Assembly: GCA_017410375.1 (NCBI GenBank)
Contig: JAFQQW010000049.1
Span: 1 to 41,163 of the forward strand
Source of the DNA: Clostridia bacterium
GTDB taxonomy: Bacteria > Bacillota > Clostridia > RGIG6154
Direction: 5' to 3'
DNA: 41,163 bases
The notes under the pieces were generated by a model. That model saw nothing but the letters and a program-made list of their open reading frames with translations, made no database searches and was not told where the DNA came from. Made by a program: the position numbers and the translations under genes. Shown here piece by piece: positions 21,849-32,700 of the stretch. How positions within the stretch are numbered: the first letter of the stretch is position 1; each line of letters starts with the position of its first letter.

Positions 21849-24113
21849 ATGCTTTGTGTGAAGTGTAAGAAAAATATGGCTGTTGTATTCATAAAAAAAT
21901 TGGAGGCAGGAAAACAGACTACCGAGGGCTATTGTATTGCCTGTGCAGGGGAGTTGGGCTTTTCACCTTTAAACGATATGATGAAGCAGATGGGTATGAC
22001 CGAAGAGGATATGGAATCCATGCAGGATCAGATGTCATCCATGATGGAAATGCTGGAAAACGGTGAAGTTCCGCCCGAAATGGAGCCTTTTATGGGTTCA
22101 TTGGGCTTTGCGGACGGTATGCCGGGCAACAGCGATGCAGGTCAGCCCGAATCGGATAAAAAAACCGATAAAAAAGACAAAAAACAGGCAAAAAACGGCA
22201 GACAGCGTCCGAGAATGCTGGATACCTTTGGCACAAACTTAAATAAAAAGGCAAAAGAAGGTAAGGTGGACCGCATCATTGGCAGGGATAAGGAAATCGA
22301 GCGCGTAGTGCAGATTTTAAACCGCCGTGCCAAGAACAATCCGGCACTGATCGGTGAGCCGGGTGTAGGTAAAACCGCCATTGCAGAGGCGTTGGCGCTT
22401 AAAATTATTGAAGGAAAAGTCCCTGCAAAGTTGCAGGATAAGGTGATATACTTAGTGGACTTTGCGGCAATGGTTGCAGGAACCCAGTTCCGCGGTCAGT
22501 TTGAGCAAAGGGTTAAGGCACTTTTGGATGAAGCGAAAGCCGACGGTAATGTGGTGCTTGTGATTGACGAGCTGCACAACATCGTGGGTGGTGCAGGCTC
22601 TGACGGAGCACTTTCTGCCGCAAACATTCTAAAGCCTGCCTTAGCAAGAGGTGAAATTCAGATTGTGGGTGCCACAACCCTTGCAGAATACAGAAAATAC
22701 ATTGAAAAGGACGCTGCATTAGAGCGTCGTTTCCAACCCGTAATGGTGGAAGAACCCTCGGCAGAGGAGTCTATTGAAATCATAAAGGGTATCCGGGATT
22801 ATTATGAAAAGCATCATCATATTGTAATCACAGATGATGTAATCCGTCAGGCTGTTTTACTGTCTAAGCGGTTTATTCAGGGTCGTTTCTTACCTGATAA
22901 GGCAATTGACGTGATTGACGAGGCAGGGTCTAAGGCGAATTTAGACAATGAAATTTTAACCCAGTACACCATTTTGTCACGCAAAAAGGCAGAGGCGGAC
23001 AAAGAACTTGCCGAGCTGGAAAACAGCGGTGAGGAAAATGTGGATTATGAGAAAATTGCCAATTTAAAAAGCAAATGCTGTGCCCTTTCGGAGCAGCTTT
23101 CGGCATTAGAGCCACAGGTGAAAAGCACCGTGCTTACCGCAGAGGATGTGGCACAGGTTATTGAAATGTGGGCAAATGTGCCGGTGAGCAAAATCGGTTT
23201 GCACGAGGGTGAACAACTGATGGGCTTGGAAAGTGCCATTCAGAAAAGCATCATCGGGCAGGACGAGGCGGCATCTGCCGTTGCCAAGGCAATCCGTCGC
23301 AAGCGCGCAGGGGTTGAGGGCAGAAACAAGCCGGCTTCCTTTATATTTGTAGGTCCTACCGGTGTGGGCAAAACCGAGCTTGTAAAAGTGCTGACCAAAG
23401 AAATGTTCGGGTCCGAGGATGATTTGATTCGCTTGGATATGACCGAGTATTCCGAGGCACATGCGGTATCCAAGCTTATTGGTTCGCCTCCGGGTTATGT
23501 GGGCTATGAAGAAGCCGGACAGCTGACCGAAAAGGTGAGAAGAAAGCCTTATTCGGTGATTTTATTTGATGAAATCGAAAAGGCACACAGCAGTATTTAC
23601 AATATATTGCTACAGATGTTAGACGAAGGCAGACTCACCGATTCGCAGGGACGCGTGGTGAATTTTGAGAATACCGTGATTATTTTAACCTCTAACGCAG
23701 GTATTGGGTTTGGCAATGAGAATTTAGGCTTTGCTTCTGTGGTAGAGTCGGAAGAAAACATTGCAAACGATAAGTTGAAGCAGATTTTTAAGCCCGAGCT
23801 TTTAAACCGTGTGGATGAAATTGTGGTGTTTAAAAAGCTTAAGCTTGAAAGCTTTGTGAAAATTGCGGAGATTATTGTGCGTGAGGTGCAGGATGCGCTT
23901 TTGGAAAAGGGCATTACCTTAGAGGTGAGCGACGAGGCACTTCATATGCTTGCACAAAAAGGCTTTAGTGAAAAATACGGAGCAAGAGAACTAAGACGAA
24001 CGGTTCAGCGTACCATCGGCGACAAAATTGCAGACCGTATTGTGTCGGGCGAGATTGGCTTTGGCGATGTGGTGCGTGCCAAGGTAGCAGACGGAAATCT
24101 TATCATAGAATAA
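21849..24113 (+). CDS. clpE: ClpE-type ATP-dependent protease ATPase (Hsp100/ClpC-ClpE family)
   Basis: A 754-residue double-AAA+ unfoldase. An N-terminal zinc finger, C3-x-x-C6 and C29-x-x-C32, replaces the Clp-N repeat and is characteristic of ClpE. A Met- and acid-rich linker (about 42-90) and a Lys-rich stretch follow. The first AAA+ domain has Walker A GEPGVGKT (169-176) and Walker B VLVIDE. A short coiled-coil middle segment lies at about 375-425. The second AAA+ domain has Walker A GPTGVGKT (502-509), the pore loop GYVGYE and Walker B ILFDEIE. It should unfold proteins for ClpP. GGAGGTG precedes the ATG. No clear CtsR operator was found. Confidence 0.85.
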   Translation: MLCVKCKKNMAVVFIKKLEAGKQTTEGYCIACAGELGFSPLNDMMKQMGMTEEDMESMQDQMSSMMEMLENGEVPPEMEPFMGSLGFADGMPGNSDAGQPESDKKTDKKDKKQAKNGRQRPRMLDTFGTNLNKKAKEGKVDRIIGRDKEIERVVQILNRRAKNNPALIGEPGVGKTAIAEALALKIIEGKVPAKLQDKVIYLVDFAAMVAGTQFRGQFEQRVKALLDEAKADGNVVLVIDELHNIVGGAGSDGALSAANILKPALARGEIQIVGATTLAEYRKYIEKDAALERRFQPVMVEEPSAEESIEIIKGIRDYYEKHHHIVITDDVIRQAVLLSKRFIQGRFLPDKAIDVIDEAGSKANLDNEILTQYTILSRKKAEADKELAELENSGEENVDYEKIANLKSKCCALSEQLSALEPQVKSTVLTAEDVAQVIEMWANVPVSKIGLHEGEQLMGLESAIQKSIIGQDEAASAVAKAIRRKRAGVEGRNKPASFIFVGPTGVGKTELVKVLTKEMFGSEDDLIRLDMTEYSEAHAVSKLIGSPPGYVGYEEAGQLTEKVRRKPYSVILFDEIEKAHSSIYNILLQMLDEGRLTDSQGRVVNFENTVIILTSNAGIGFGNENLGFASVVESEENIANDKLKQIFKPELLNRVDEIVVFKKLKLESFVKIAEIIVREVQDALLEKGITLEVSDEALHMLAQKGFSEKYGARELRRTVQRTIGDKIADRIVSGEIGFGDVVRAKVADGNLIIE

Positions 24114-24119
24114 CTAAAA

Positions 24120-24151
24120 AAAGAGACAAAAATATTAATTTTTGTCTCTTT
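24120..24151 (+). terminator. Terminator of clpE
   Basis: A 14-bp stem (24120-24133 with 24138-24151), an ATTA loop and a following T run; strong, and A-rich on the other side. Confidence 0.9.
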
Positions 24152-24177
24152 TTTTTTAAGAAATATACAAATATTGC

Positions 24178-24206
24178 TTGATATATCCTTTGGTTGTTGA
24201 TATAAT
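24178..24206 (+). promoter_or_regulatory. Promoter P1 of the first large secreted-protein gene
   Basis: TTGATA (24178-24183), a 17-base spacer and a perfect TATAAT (24201-24206). It lies about 146 bases before the start codon, leaving a leader that contains a second candidate promoter. Confidence 0.7.
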
Positions 24207-24287
24207 AAAATCAGGTACATGTAAGGGACATAAATTATAATGTTTAGTTTGAAAAGAAAAATCTTTAAAACAGACATGGAAGTTTTT

Positions 24288-24305
24288 GCCCGGGCATGAT
24301 ATACT
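24288..24305 (+). promoter_or_regulatory. Extended -10 promoter candidate P2 with adjacent GCCCGGGC palindrome
   Basis: TGATATACT (24297-24305) is an extended -10 box without a good -35 box. A perfect eight-base palindrome, GCCCGGGC, lies one base upstream at 24288-24295, where a regulator could act. Confidence 0.4.
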
Positions 24306-24352
24306 ATTGTAAAATTGCGGTATAAACGCAAAGCAAAGAAAGGATGAGGAAA

Positions 24353-27300
24353 ATGAAAAAGCTTATTTCGTTGTTGCTTTGTGCTACTATGCTTTTAAGC
24401 ATGGTTGCGACCATAGCTGCGGCAGATTTGCCCGAAAGCTCTGAAAACACAACCGAAAAAGCAGATTGCGTGTATTACGTAATCGATCCGGAACAGTTTA
24501 CCCCCGGTGGCTGGCAATATGATACCAAACCGCTTGGCTCGTTCCGCGACAAATACTTATATGACCAGGGTGCAGGTTCTGATCCTGCAACTGCAAAGCT
24601 GGTTGTACCGAAGGACAATACATATATTGTTTGGGTACACGGCAGAGACTGGGCAAATGACAGACCCGGTATCCGTTATATCGAATTTGCGGTAGACGAT
24701 AAAGTTATCGGCAGAGGCGGTAACCACCAAAAAGAGGGCTGGGCATGGCAGGCTATGGAAGTAGATCTGACCGGCGGTGAGCATACCTTTGCGGCAATCG
24801 ACGGTGGCAGATGGTCCCGTTTTGACCTGGTTCTGATTACCGATGACCCGGATTATAAGCCTTCCAATACCGAAGAAGGTTTAAAGGCTTTAGATGCAAA
24901 GGTTTATGACCCCGACTCTGTAAAATGGGTTAAATCCAATCCGTTAGAAGGTAGACCCGCTGATGAAATTGCGGTTAAGTTCAATGGCGAATGGATGACA
25001 TTTGATGTTCCGCCCATGCTGATGAACGACCGTACTATGGTTCCGCTCCGTGCCATTTTTGAAGCACTCGGTGCAACCGTAACCTGGGACGATGCAACCC
25101 AGACCGCAACCGGTATCCGTAACGGCAAAGAGGTTTCGGTAACCATCGGCTCAAATCGTGCAATGGTTGGCGGCAGCATGGTTTCCATTGACCAGTCTGC
25201 GGCACTTGTAAATGACAGAACTTTAGTTCCGCTCCGTTTCGTATCCGAAAGCTACGGTGCAAATGTAGAATGGGATGACGCTTCCCAGACCGTTTTCATC
25301 AAGGCAAAAGAGGTGAAAAACGGTATCTATATTGGCGGTACTTCCTATAACGAATACGGTACATGGTCCGTTTCGGGTATCAACACCGACGGCTCTGTAT
25401 ACCTGATTGGTACAACGCCTGCTGCCCGTGAAGACGGTAAATCCGCTACGCTTGAGGATGCGGATGCATCCGGCAACAAGCCTGCAATTGCAAACTTCAA
25501 TCTGGAAAAAGACGGCACTTATAAGCTTTGGGTGTACGGCAGAGACTTTGCAACCAATCAGCAGGGTACCCGTTTCTTTAATGTAGCGGTAAATGGCAAG
25601 ATGGATGCAAAGACCTTCGGTCAGCACGGCGGTGAAGGCTTTAAATGGGAAGAAGCAGGCACTTATGAATTAAAAGCCGGCAAAAACACCGTCGAAGTGC
25701 ATGATACTTCCGGCTTCTATGCCCGTGTGGCAGGTATTCTGCTTGTTGAAGACTTAACCTTTACACCTCCTGCAGACCATGTGACACTTGCAAAGCAGTA
25801 TCCGGTTCTTGACTCCTCTGCACAGTTAAAGACCCAGGCTTTCCCGGCATGGGCAAATGCAGATGTGGCAGCGCAGGAAAATGCATCCATCGAATCTGAA
25901 ACCACAAAAGTTACATTCTTTACTGTAAATGACGGTGCCCACAGCTTCGTACAGAATGAAATTGCTGTAAAGGATGCAAGCGGTAACTGGGTTCCGGTTA
26001 AGAAAAAGACCGATGATTTCGGTTATATGGTTCTTAAAGCCAACGATGCTAAAATCAACGGTAATGCAAACGGTAATGCCAATGTCAATGCGTATGTAAC
26101 CATAGACGGTACCGAATATGCAATCGGTGCCACAAACGGTTATAAGATGGGTGTTGGCGAATGGTTTGTACCTGCAAGCTACACCGTACTTGCAGACAAT
26201 AAGGTACAGGTTAATTTCCCCGAACAGAACGGCGTAGCCTTAACTGCAATCTGGGAAATGGACGGCAGACCCGATCCTAAGGTAACGGTTTCTGCAACGT
26301 ATGCAAATGAAGGCTTCTATTCCATCATTGCTTCCAACGGCAGAGAATATACCGACACCGAATACACAGAAGGTACTGCACCTTTCAGAATTGTTGAACG
26401 CAGAATTCCCGAAGAACCGACTGTTATGATTGAACAGTACATGTCAACCCCCATGGCAACCGTTACGGTTGGCGACGGCGTTGCGGCACCGAATCAGGCA
26501 ACAATGGGTGTTGTGGTAGACGGTACTGAAATTGAGTCGGAATGGGTTTACAAAGAAAACTCCGAATTCGGCTTTATGATGCGCGGTGTAAGAAACGGCG
26601 TACAGGGTGCAATCATGGCTCCGCTTATGGGCTCTGATTACTCCAAGATGACAGCGGGCGGTTCTTACAGCTTTGCATACAGACCGGTTACAACCTTAAA
26701 CGGTTGGTTTGATACCTATACACATGTAGCAGAAAAAGTACTGGATGTACATGACTACAGAAGCAACTACTATAACAACTTAAACGATGCAATCTTTAAT
26801 ACCACCGACCTGATGATGGATGATGAGTACGGCGGATGGGATCCCATTGACATGGCACACTACAACATGGAAGGTCAGGATTTAACCTCCTCTGCAAACC
26901 CCATGATTGCAGTACAGCGTTATTTGCTCACAGAAGATCCTGAAATCTTAGATAAACGTGCAATTCCCACCATGGCATGGTCGCTGACCCGTAAGATGCG
27001 TAACTTTAAACGTATTGCATCTACAGGCGGTGCGTGGAGCTCTTATGTAAGTACACCACCTTCCAAGATTGGTACACCGCCCACAGAATTTACCGCAAGT
27101 ACCTACGGCGGTCTTTATGAAATGTCCAAAGGCGGCGTGCCGGTACTGGCAAATGTTGCGATGGAAAAACCGGTTGGTGACGGTTATAATGCAATTTACA
27201 ATAACTTAAGCTATTACAGATACACAGGTGACAAGAAATTCTTAGATGCTGCAATTGCGGCAGGTGACGCGTATATCGCATCCACCGTCGGCAGCGAAAA

Positions 27301-29554
27301 ATACATGAGCACTTTGCCGGGCTGGAGCTCGTTCATTAACATTTCCTACTTCCCGAACATCGGTGCATTTGTAGATTTGTATGAAGCAACCGGCGAACAG
27401 AGATTCTTAGATGCGGCAGAAGAAGCATCGAGAATTGCGGTAACCTCTTTCTGGACAACCGGTATTGACAACGGCAAGGGTGACACACCTTACACCGTAA
27501 CTGCAGACCACGTTTATAATGTGCGTGACTTCATGAAGGGTCACACCTTCTGGTGGCACGGTTCTGAGCAGTGGAGACTTGGCGGTAATGACGGTGAGGC
27601 AAGACCTTCTAAGGACGGCATGGTTAAGCTCCCCGAATCTGAAACGGTTCCCGGCTGGTTGCCGACCCGTGTAGGTCTTGGCTTGGAGCAGGCTTCTACT
27701 TTTGCAGAAGCATTAAATATTGTTATGGCATCCTGGGTGGGTGACGTAATGCGTGTTGGTTACTACACCGGCGACGATTATTTCATCAAAGCGGCAAGAA
27801 ACGGTGTGGTTGGCAGACATGCAAACTACACAGGTTATTATCAGAACCGCTACATGACCCATCAGATGAAAGCAAACTATCCTTACGAAGGACCTGACTA
27901 TACTTCTATTTACTGGCATCATATTCCGCCGTTCCTGGCGATGATTGAAGAATTCTTAATCACCGACTTCTGGTATCAGTCCGGTACACAGATTGACTTC
28001 CCCAGAATCCGTCAGGGCGGTTATGCATATTTCTTCTCTTCCCAGTACGGTTTTGATTCCGGTAAGATGTACGATGTGGACGGCTTGTGGCTGTGGAATG
28101 ACAGAGATATTGTAAATCCTGATTCTGTTCAGCTTGACTACCTGCCCGCTAAGAAAGACGGCGTACTCGCAGTTGCTTTCATGAACCGTGACAAGGTAGC
28201 TACCACCTCTGAAATTACTTTAGGCTCTAAAGTACCCGGTGGCGCAGAATACACAGGTACCGCAACCCTTTACGATGCAAAGGGTAACAAATCCACCGTT
28301 GAAGTTGTAAACGGTAAATTCACCATCACCGTTCCTGCAAAGGATATGGTAACCGTTATCATGAACATTGCAGGCGTTAAAGCACCCAGCTATGCAGGCG
28401 ATGCAAACAGAGACGGCGATGCGGAAATGGGTGCAACCATCTCCGAACACACCAGAGGCAGAGGCTATACCTTACAGCTTTCGGGTGATAACTACTATGC
28501 ATACATTTATGTAACCGATATGGACGGCAAGGATGAAGCAACTAAGAATGAAGCTTACCGTGCAAACTCCATGACCGTTAACTACACCGTAAACGGTGAA
28601 ACCAAGACGGTTAAACGTGATGTATATCCCTATGAAGTTTTAATTAAGGTTGACGATCCGAATGCGATTTTGACCTATGAGGTTGAAATTGAAAAGGCGA
28701 ACGGTTCCACCGAAAAAATGGGTGGCGGCGAGTTGATGACCGCGAAGAAGTCTGCTGAACTCGGTAAGAAATTTACCGGTACAGCCATTGCAAAAGAGGC
28801 AGGCGCATCTTCGGCACCCTCTGCAGGTGCGGTAAACACCAAGCCTGAAATGTCCGCTGAACTGAAGAAGCTTTACAAAGAACCCTTTGAAATTTCTTAT
28901 GTACAGCAGGGTGTAGGCTCGAGCATGTTCCGCTTTATCGTTCCGCCTGCAAAGATTCCGTTCACCTGTTCTGAAAACTTGCTTGCAGGTCTTACCGCAA
29001 CCATTGAACTGACTGAAAATGCAACCGGTAAGAAGCAGACCTTTGAAACCTATGTTGCAAAGAACGAAATGCGTGCAGATGGCAACATCACGGTGGTTAT
29101 TGCACCTGCGGCAGGTTTGCCCGCGGCAGACTACGACAATGACAAGGCAAAGACACACAAATTTAAGATTGTTTTGTCCGACAAGGCGGTAGATTTGTCT
29201 AAAGTGAACAGCAATGTCAATGCAGACGCAAAATTGCCTGACTTCAAGGAAATCACCATTTCTTCTTACAAGGCACAGGGCTCGGGTTCAAGCAAGCTCC
29301 GTTTTGTAATCGGCGCAGACCAGATTCCGTTCCCTTGCTCTGAAAATCTCTTAAAAGATTTGAAGTGCGTTATGGAAGCAACCGAGGTTGCCAGCGGTAA
29401 GGTAACAAAGGTAGAAACAACCCTTGCAGGCAACGAAATGCGTGCAGACGGTGGTATCACCTTACTGGTTAATCCGCCCGCAGAATTCCCGGCAGGCGAC
29501 TATGACAACGACAAGGCAAAGACACATAAGTTTAAGCTGTATATTTCAAAATAA
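24353..29554 (+). CDS. Large secreted multidomain protein with stalk, CBM-like and unclassified alpha-helical domain (paralog 1)
   Basis: Starting at ATG 24353 this is 1733 residues; the in-frame ATG at 24344 has AAAGG touching it, so 24353 is preferred. In 1736-numbering: a signal peptide (1-30); a carbohydrate-binding-like beta module (40-170); two copper-amine-oxidase-N stalk repeats (204-322); a second copy of the beta module (327-475); a beta-rich region (480-796); an alpha-helical domain with a toroid-like look (800-1256) and aromatic/His stretches WWHGSEQWRLGG, YYQNRYMTHQM and DYTSIYWHHIPP; a beta region (1259-1480); and two copies of a C-terminal module (1512-1620, 1634-1736). No known glycosidase or lyase signature was recognised in the helical domain. 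Polysaccharide lyases of (alpha/alpha) toroid type are a possible relation, inferred. No transpeptidase or SLH anchor is seen. Confidence 0.75.
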   Translation: MKKLISLLLCATMLLSMVATIAAADLPESSENTTEKADCVYYVIDPEQFTPGGWQYDTKPLGSFRDKYLYDQGAGSDPATAKLVVPKDNTYIVWVHGRDWANDRPGIRYIEFAVDDKVIGRGGNHQKEGWAWQAMEVDLTGGEHTFAAIDGGRWSRFDLVLITDDPDYKPSNTEEGLKALDAKVYDPDSVKWVKSNPLEGRPADEIAVKFNGEWMTFDVPPMLMNDRTMVPLRAIFEALGATVTWDDATQTATGIRNGKEVSVTIGSNRAMVGGSMVSIDQSAALVNDRTLVPLRFVSESYGANVEWDDASQTVFIKAKEVKNGIYIGGTSYNEYGTWSVSGINTDGSVYLIGTTPAAREDGKSATLEDADASGNKPAIANFNLEKDGTYKLWVYGRDFATNQQGTRFFNVAVNGKMDAKTFGQHGGEGFKWEEAGTYELKAGKNTVEVHDTSGFYARVAGILLVEDLTFTPPADHVTLAKQYPVLDSSAQLKTQAFPAWANADVAAQENASIESETTKVTFFTVNDGAHSFVQNEIAVKDASGNWVPVKKKTDDFGYMVLKANDAKINGNANGNANVNAYVTIDGTEYAIGATNGYKMGVGEWFVPASYTVLADNKVQVNFPEQNGVALTAIWEMDGRPDPKVTVSATYANEGFYSIIASNGREYTDTEYTEGTAPFRIVERRIPEEPTVMIEQYMSTPMATVTVGDGVAAPNQATMGVVVDGTEIESEWVYKENSEFGFMMRGVRNGVQGAIMAPLMGSDYSKMTAGGSYSFAYRPVTTLNGWFDTYTHVAEKVLDVHDYRSNYYNNLNDAIFNTTDLMMDDEYGGWDPIDMAHYNMEGQDLTSSANPMIAVQRYLLTEDPEILDKRAIPTMAWSLTRKMRNFKRIASTGGAWSSYVSTPPSKIGTPPTEFTASTYGGLYEMSKGGVPVLANVAMEKPVGDGYNAIYNNLSYYRYTGDKKFLDAAIAAGDAYIASTVGSEKYMSTLPGWSSFINISYFPNIGAFVDLYEATGEQRFLDAAEEASRIAVTSFWTTGIDNGKGDTPYTVTADHVYNVRDFMKGHTFWWHGSEQWRLGGNDGEARPSKDGMVKLPESETVPGWLPTRVGLGLEQASTFAEALNIVMASWVGDVMRVGYYTGDDYFIKAARNGVVGRHANYTGYYQNRYMTHQMKANYPYEGPDYTSIYWHHIPPFLAMIEEFLITDFWYQSGTQIDFPRIRQGGYAYFFSSQYGFDSGKMYDVDGLWLWNDRDIVNPDSVQLDYLPAKKDGVLAVAFMNRDKVATTSEITLGSKVPGGAEYTGTATLYDAKGNKSTVEVVNGKFTITVPAKDMVTVIMNIAGVKAPSYAGDANRDGDAEMGATISEHTRGRGYTLQLSGDNYYAYIYVTDMDGKDEATKNEAYRANSMTVNYTVNGETKTVKRDVYPYEVLIKVDDPNAILTYEVEIEKANGSTEKMGGGELMTAKKSAELGKKFTGTAIAKEAGASSAPSAGAVNTKPEMSAELKKLYKEPFEISYVQQGVGSSMFRFIVPPAKIPFTCSENLLAGLTATIELTENATGKKQTFETYVAKNEMRADGNITVVIAPAAGLPAADYDNDKAKTHKFKIVLSDKAVDLSKVNSNVNADAKLPDFKEITISSYKAQGSGSSKLRFVIGADQIPFPCSENLLKDLKCVMEATEVASGKVTKVETTLAGNEMRADGGITLLVNPPAEFPAGDYDNDKAKTHKFKLYISK
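28877..29554 (+). repeat. Tandem C-terminal protein module, two copies (paralog 1)
   Basis: Two about 100-residue segments share N-E-M-R-A-D-G-x-I-T and D-Y-D-N-D-K-A-K-T-H-K-F-K near their ends and I-P-F-x-C-S-E-N-L-L in the middle. The same pair occurs in paralog 2. I do not recognise the module. Confidence 0.75.
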
Positions 29555-29566
29555 TCTTTTCATTCA

Positions 29567-29599
29567 ATCCCGAAGCGCGAAAGCGCTTCGGGATTTTTT
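29567..29599 (+). terminator. Terminator between the two paralogs
   Basis: A perfect 12-bp stem (29567-29578 with 29583-29594), a GAAA loop and a T run. It stops transcription of paralog 1 before the promoter of paralog 2. Confidence 0.9.
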
Positions 29600-29635
29600 A
29601 TTGTAAAGATATTCAGTTGAAAATGTGCTATTTCT

Positions 29636-29679
29636 TGCACGTTTTGTGCATTGAAAGCAGGAGGTTTATGGTTTATAAT
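29636..29679 (+). promoter_or_regulatory. Promoter of paralog 2 with adjacent inverted repeat
   Basis: TTGAAA (29651-29656), a 17-base spacer and a perfect TATAAT (29674-29679). The inverted repeat TGCAC-GTTTT-GTGCA (29636-29650) ends right at the -35 box and could be an operator. Confidence 0.65.
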
Positions 29680-29767
29680 AAAGGTATAAAATGTAATGAT
29701 TTTTCTTAAAATTTGGCTTTAGTGCTTGTTTTAGAAGAATTTAACCCAAAAAGAAAGGATGAGAAAG

Positions 29768-32700
29768 ATGAAAAAAGGAATGGCGCTTTGTCTTGCACTT
29801 TTGATGCTTATTTCTGTGTTGCCGGTATCTGCAATGGCGGCAACACTTGCGGAAAGTGCATCGCAGACGACGGAGAAAGCAGATTGCGTGTATTATGTAA
29901 TCAAGCCTGAGGAATTTGAAAAGACAGGTGGCTGGAAATTGGATAACACCGCTTCGGCGGCAAGCTACCGGGACTTGTTTTTCTATGACCAGGGGGAGGG
30001 CAACGACCCGGCAAGCACAACCCTTACAGTTCCTCATGATGGAAAATATAACATCTGGGTACACGGCAAGGATGTGGCAAATGACAGACCCGGCACCCGT
30101 CCTACAACCGTTTGTGTGGACGGAAAAGAGCTGGGCAAGGTTGCTAACCACAAAAAAGAGGGTTGGGCTTGGCAACAGGTTTTAGCAGAGCTTACCGGTG
30201 GTTTGCATGAATTAAGCTTTCTGAACCTGAAATCCTGGAGTCGTTTTGATTTGGTACTTGTAACCGATGATTTGGATTACATTCCTGCCAACACCGAAGC
30301 AGAATTAAAGGCGTTGGAGGCATCCCATCCTTATGATCCCAAAAACGTAAAATGGACAACGGTTGATCCGCTTGCAGGCAGGCCCGATACCGAAATTGCG
30401 GTTAAATTCAATGACGAGTGGTTGCAGTTTGATGTGCCGCCGCAGCTTATGAATGACAGAACCATGGTGCCCATGCGTGCCATTTTTGAAAAGCTGGGCT
30501 GTGCGGTATCCTGGGAGGATGCAACCCAGACCGCAACGGGTGTGCGGAACGGCAAGGCGGTTTCGGTAACCATTGGCTCGAACATTGCCTTAGTTGGCGG
30601 AAGCATGGTTTCCATTGACCAGTCCGCGGCACTTGTAAATGACAGAACTTTGGTTCCGCTTCGCTTTGTGTCCGAGGCGTTCGGGGCGGAAGTGCGCTGG
30701 GATGACCCATCTCAGACCGTATTTATTACCGCGGATGCGGTAAAGGCAGGCTACTATATCGGTGGTGCGTCCTACAGCGATTACGGCACCTGGACCATGT
30801 CGGGTGTAAACAGCGACGGCTCTATTTATCTGGTGGGTACAACCCCCGATTCCCGTCCCGACGGCAAGCCGGTGACCATTGACGATGCCGACCCTGATGC
30901 CAACAAGCCTGCGATTGCAAAAATCAATGTAGACAAGCCCGGAAAATATAAGCTTTGGGTGCGCGGACGTGATTTTGCCACCAATCAGCAGGGTACACGC
31001 TTCTTTAATGTGGCGGTAAACGGCAAAATGGACGAAAAAACCTTTGGTCAGCACAAGGGTGAAGGCTTTAAATGGGAAGAAGCAGGTATTTATGATTTAA
31101 CGGCAGGAGAAAACACCGTTGCGGTGCATGATACCTCCGGCTTTTTCGCCAGAGTGGCAGGTATTTTGCTTTGCGAGGATTTGGAATTTGTGCCTTCCAA
31201 TAATCATGTGGAGCTTTCGGCAATCTATCCGCCTCTTGACCCCACCGAAGAGGTAAAAGCGGAATATTTCCCCACTTGGGCAACCGCGGATTTGCCTTCT
31301 GCTGAAAATACATATATTGAAACAGATACCACAAGAGTGGTATTCTATACCGTATCGGATGGTGTACACAATTTTGTGCAGACCGAAATTCAGACAAAAG
31401 ATGCCTCGGGCAACTGGGTAACCACCAAAGCCAAAACCGAGGAATACGGCTATATGGTTTTGCGTGCAGATAGTTCTACGGTGAGCGACACCATTGTAAA
31501 CGGCAATGCTACGGTAAGCTCGACCTTTACCCATAACGGAAAAACCTATACGGTAAATGCTTCTAACATGTTCAAAATGGGGCTTGCAGACTGGTTCGTG
31601 CCATCTGCCTGGACCAAGCTTTCGGATAACAAGGTAGAACTTTCTTTCCCGGAACAAAACGGGGTGACCTTAAAGGCGGTATGGGAAGCAGACGGAAAAT
31701 CCGACCCGAAAGTAACGGTTACGGCAAATTATGTCAATGCAGGCAACTACTCGGTTATTGCGTCCAACGGCAGAGAATATACCCCTACGGAATACAGCGA
31801 AATGACCGCACCGTTCAGAATCGTGTATAAGCGTGTGCCGGAAGAACCGTCGGTTTTGATTGAACAGTATATGTCTGCGCCCATGTCGGTGGTAACGGTG
31901 CCAAACGGCAATGGCTATATTTCCAAAGGCGTTGCGGTAGACGGCTCGGATTTAGAGGCAGAATGGGTTTACAGACAAAATTCTGAGTTTGGCTTTGCAG
32001 TGCGTGGCTTGAAAAACGGTATGCAGGGCGGTATTATGGCGCCTATCATGGGTTCGCCTTATTCTAAAATGAATGCAGGGGACAGCTACAGCTTTTCGTA
32101 CAGAACAGTAAACACCTTAGAGGGCTGGTACGAAACCTTTACCCATGTGACCAAAGATATTTATGATGTACATGACTACAGAAGCAACTACTACAACAAC
32201 TTAAATGATGCCATCTTTAATACCACCGACCTCATTATGGACGATGATTACGGCGGATGGGATCCGATAGATTTGGCGCAGTACAATATGGAGGGGCAGG
32301 ATTTAACCACTTCGGCAAATCCGCTTGTGATGGTACAGCGGTATTTGCTCACGGAGGATGCGGAAATTTTGGACAGACGTGCCATTCCCAACATGGCGTT
32401 TGCCCTTTCCAGAAAGTCCAACCGCTTTAAGCGCTTAAAGACTACAGGGGGAACCTGGGCTCCCTATGTGGCAAATCCACCCTCTGAAATCGGGGAGCCT
32501 CCGGTGCAGTTTACGGGCGGTACATATGGAGCACTTTACGAGATGTCCAAAGGCGGTACGCCTGTATTTGCAGGGGTTGCCATGGAAAAAGAAGTGGGAA
32601 GCGGTTTTGATGCCATTTACAACAATCTGACCTATTACAGATACACAAACGACCAAAAGTACTTAGATGCCGCAAAGGTTGCAGGGGATAAATACATCGA

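Noticed and set aside
28640-29158. 172-codon minus-strand frame
   Set aside because: Antisense shadow of paralog 1; cysteine-rich composition is an artefact of the opposite strand.
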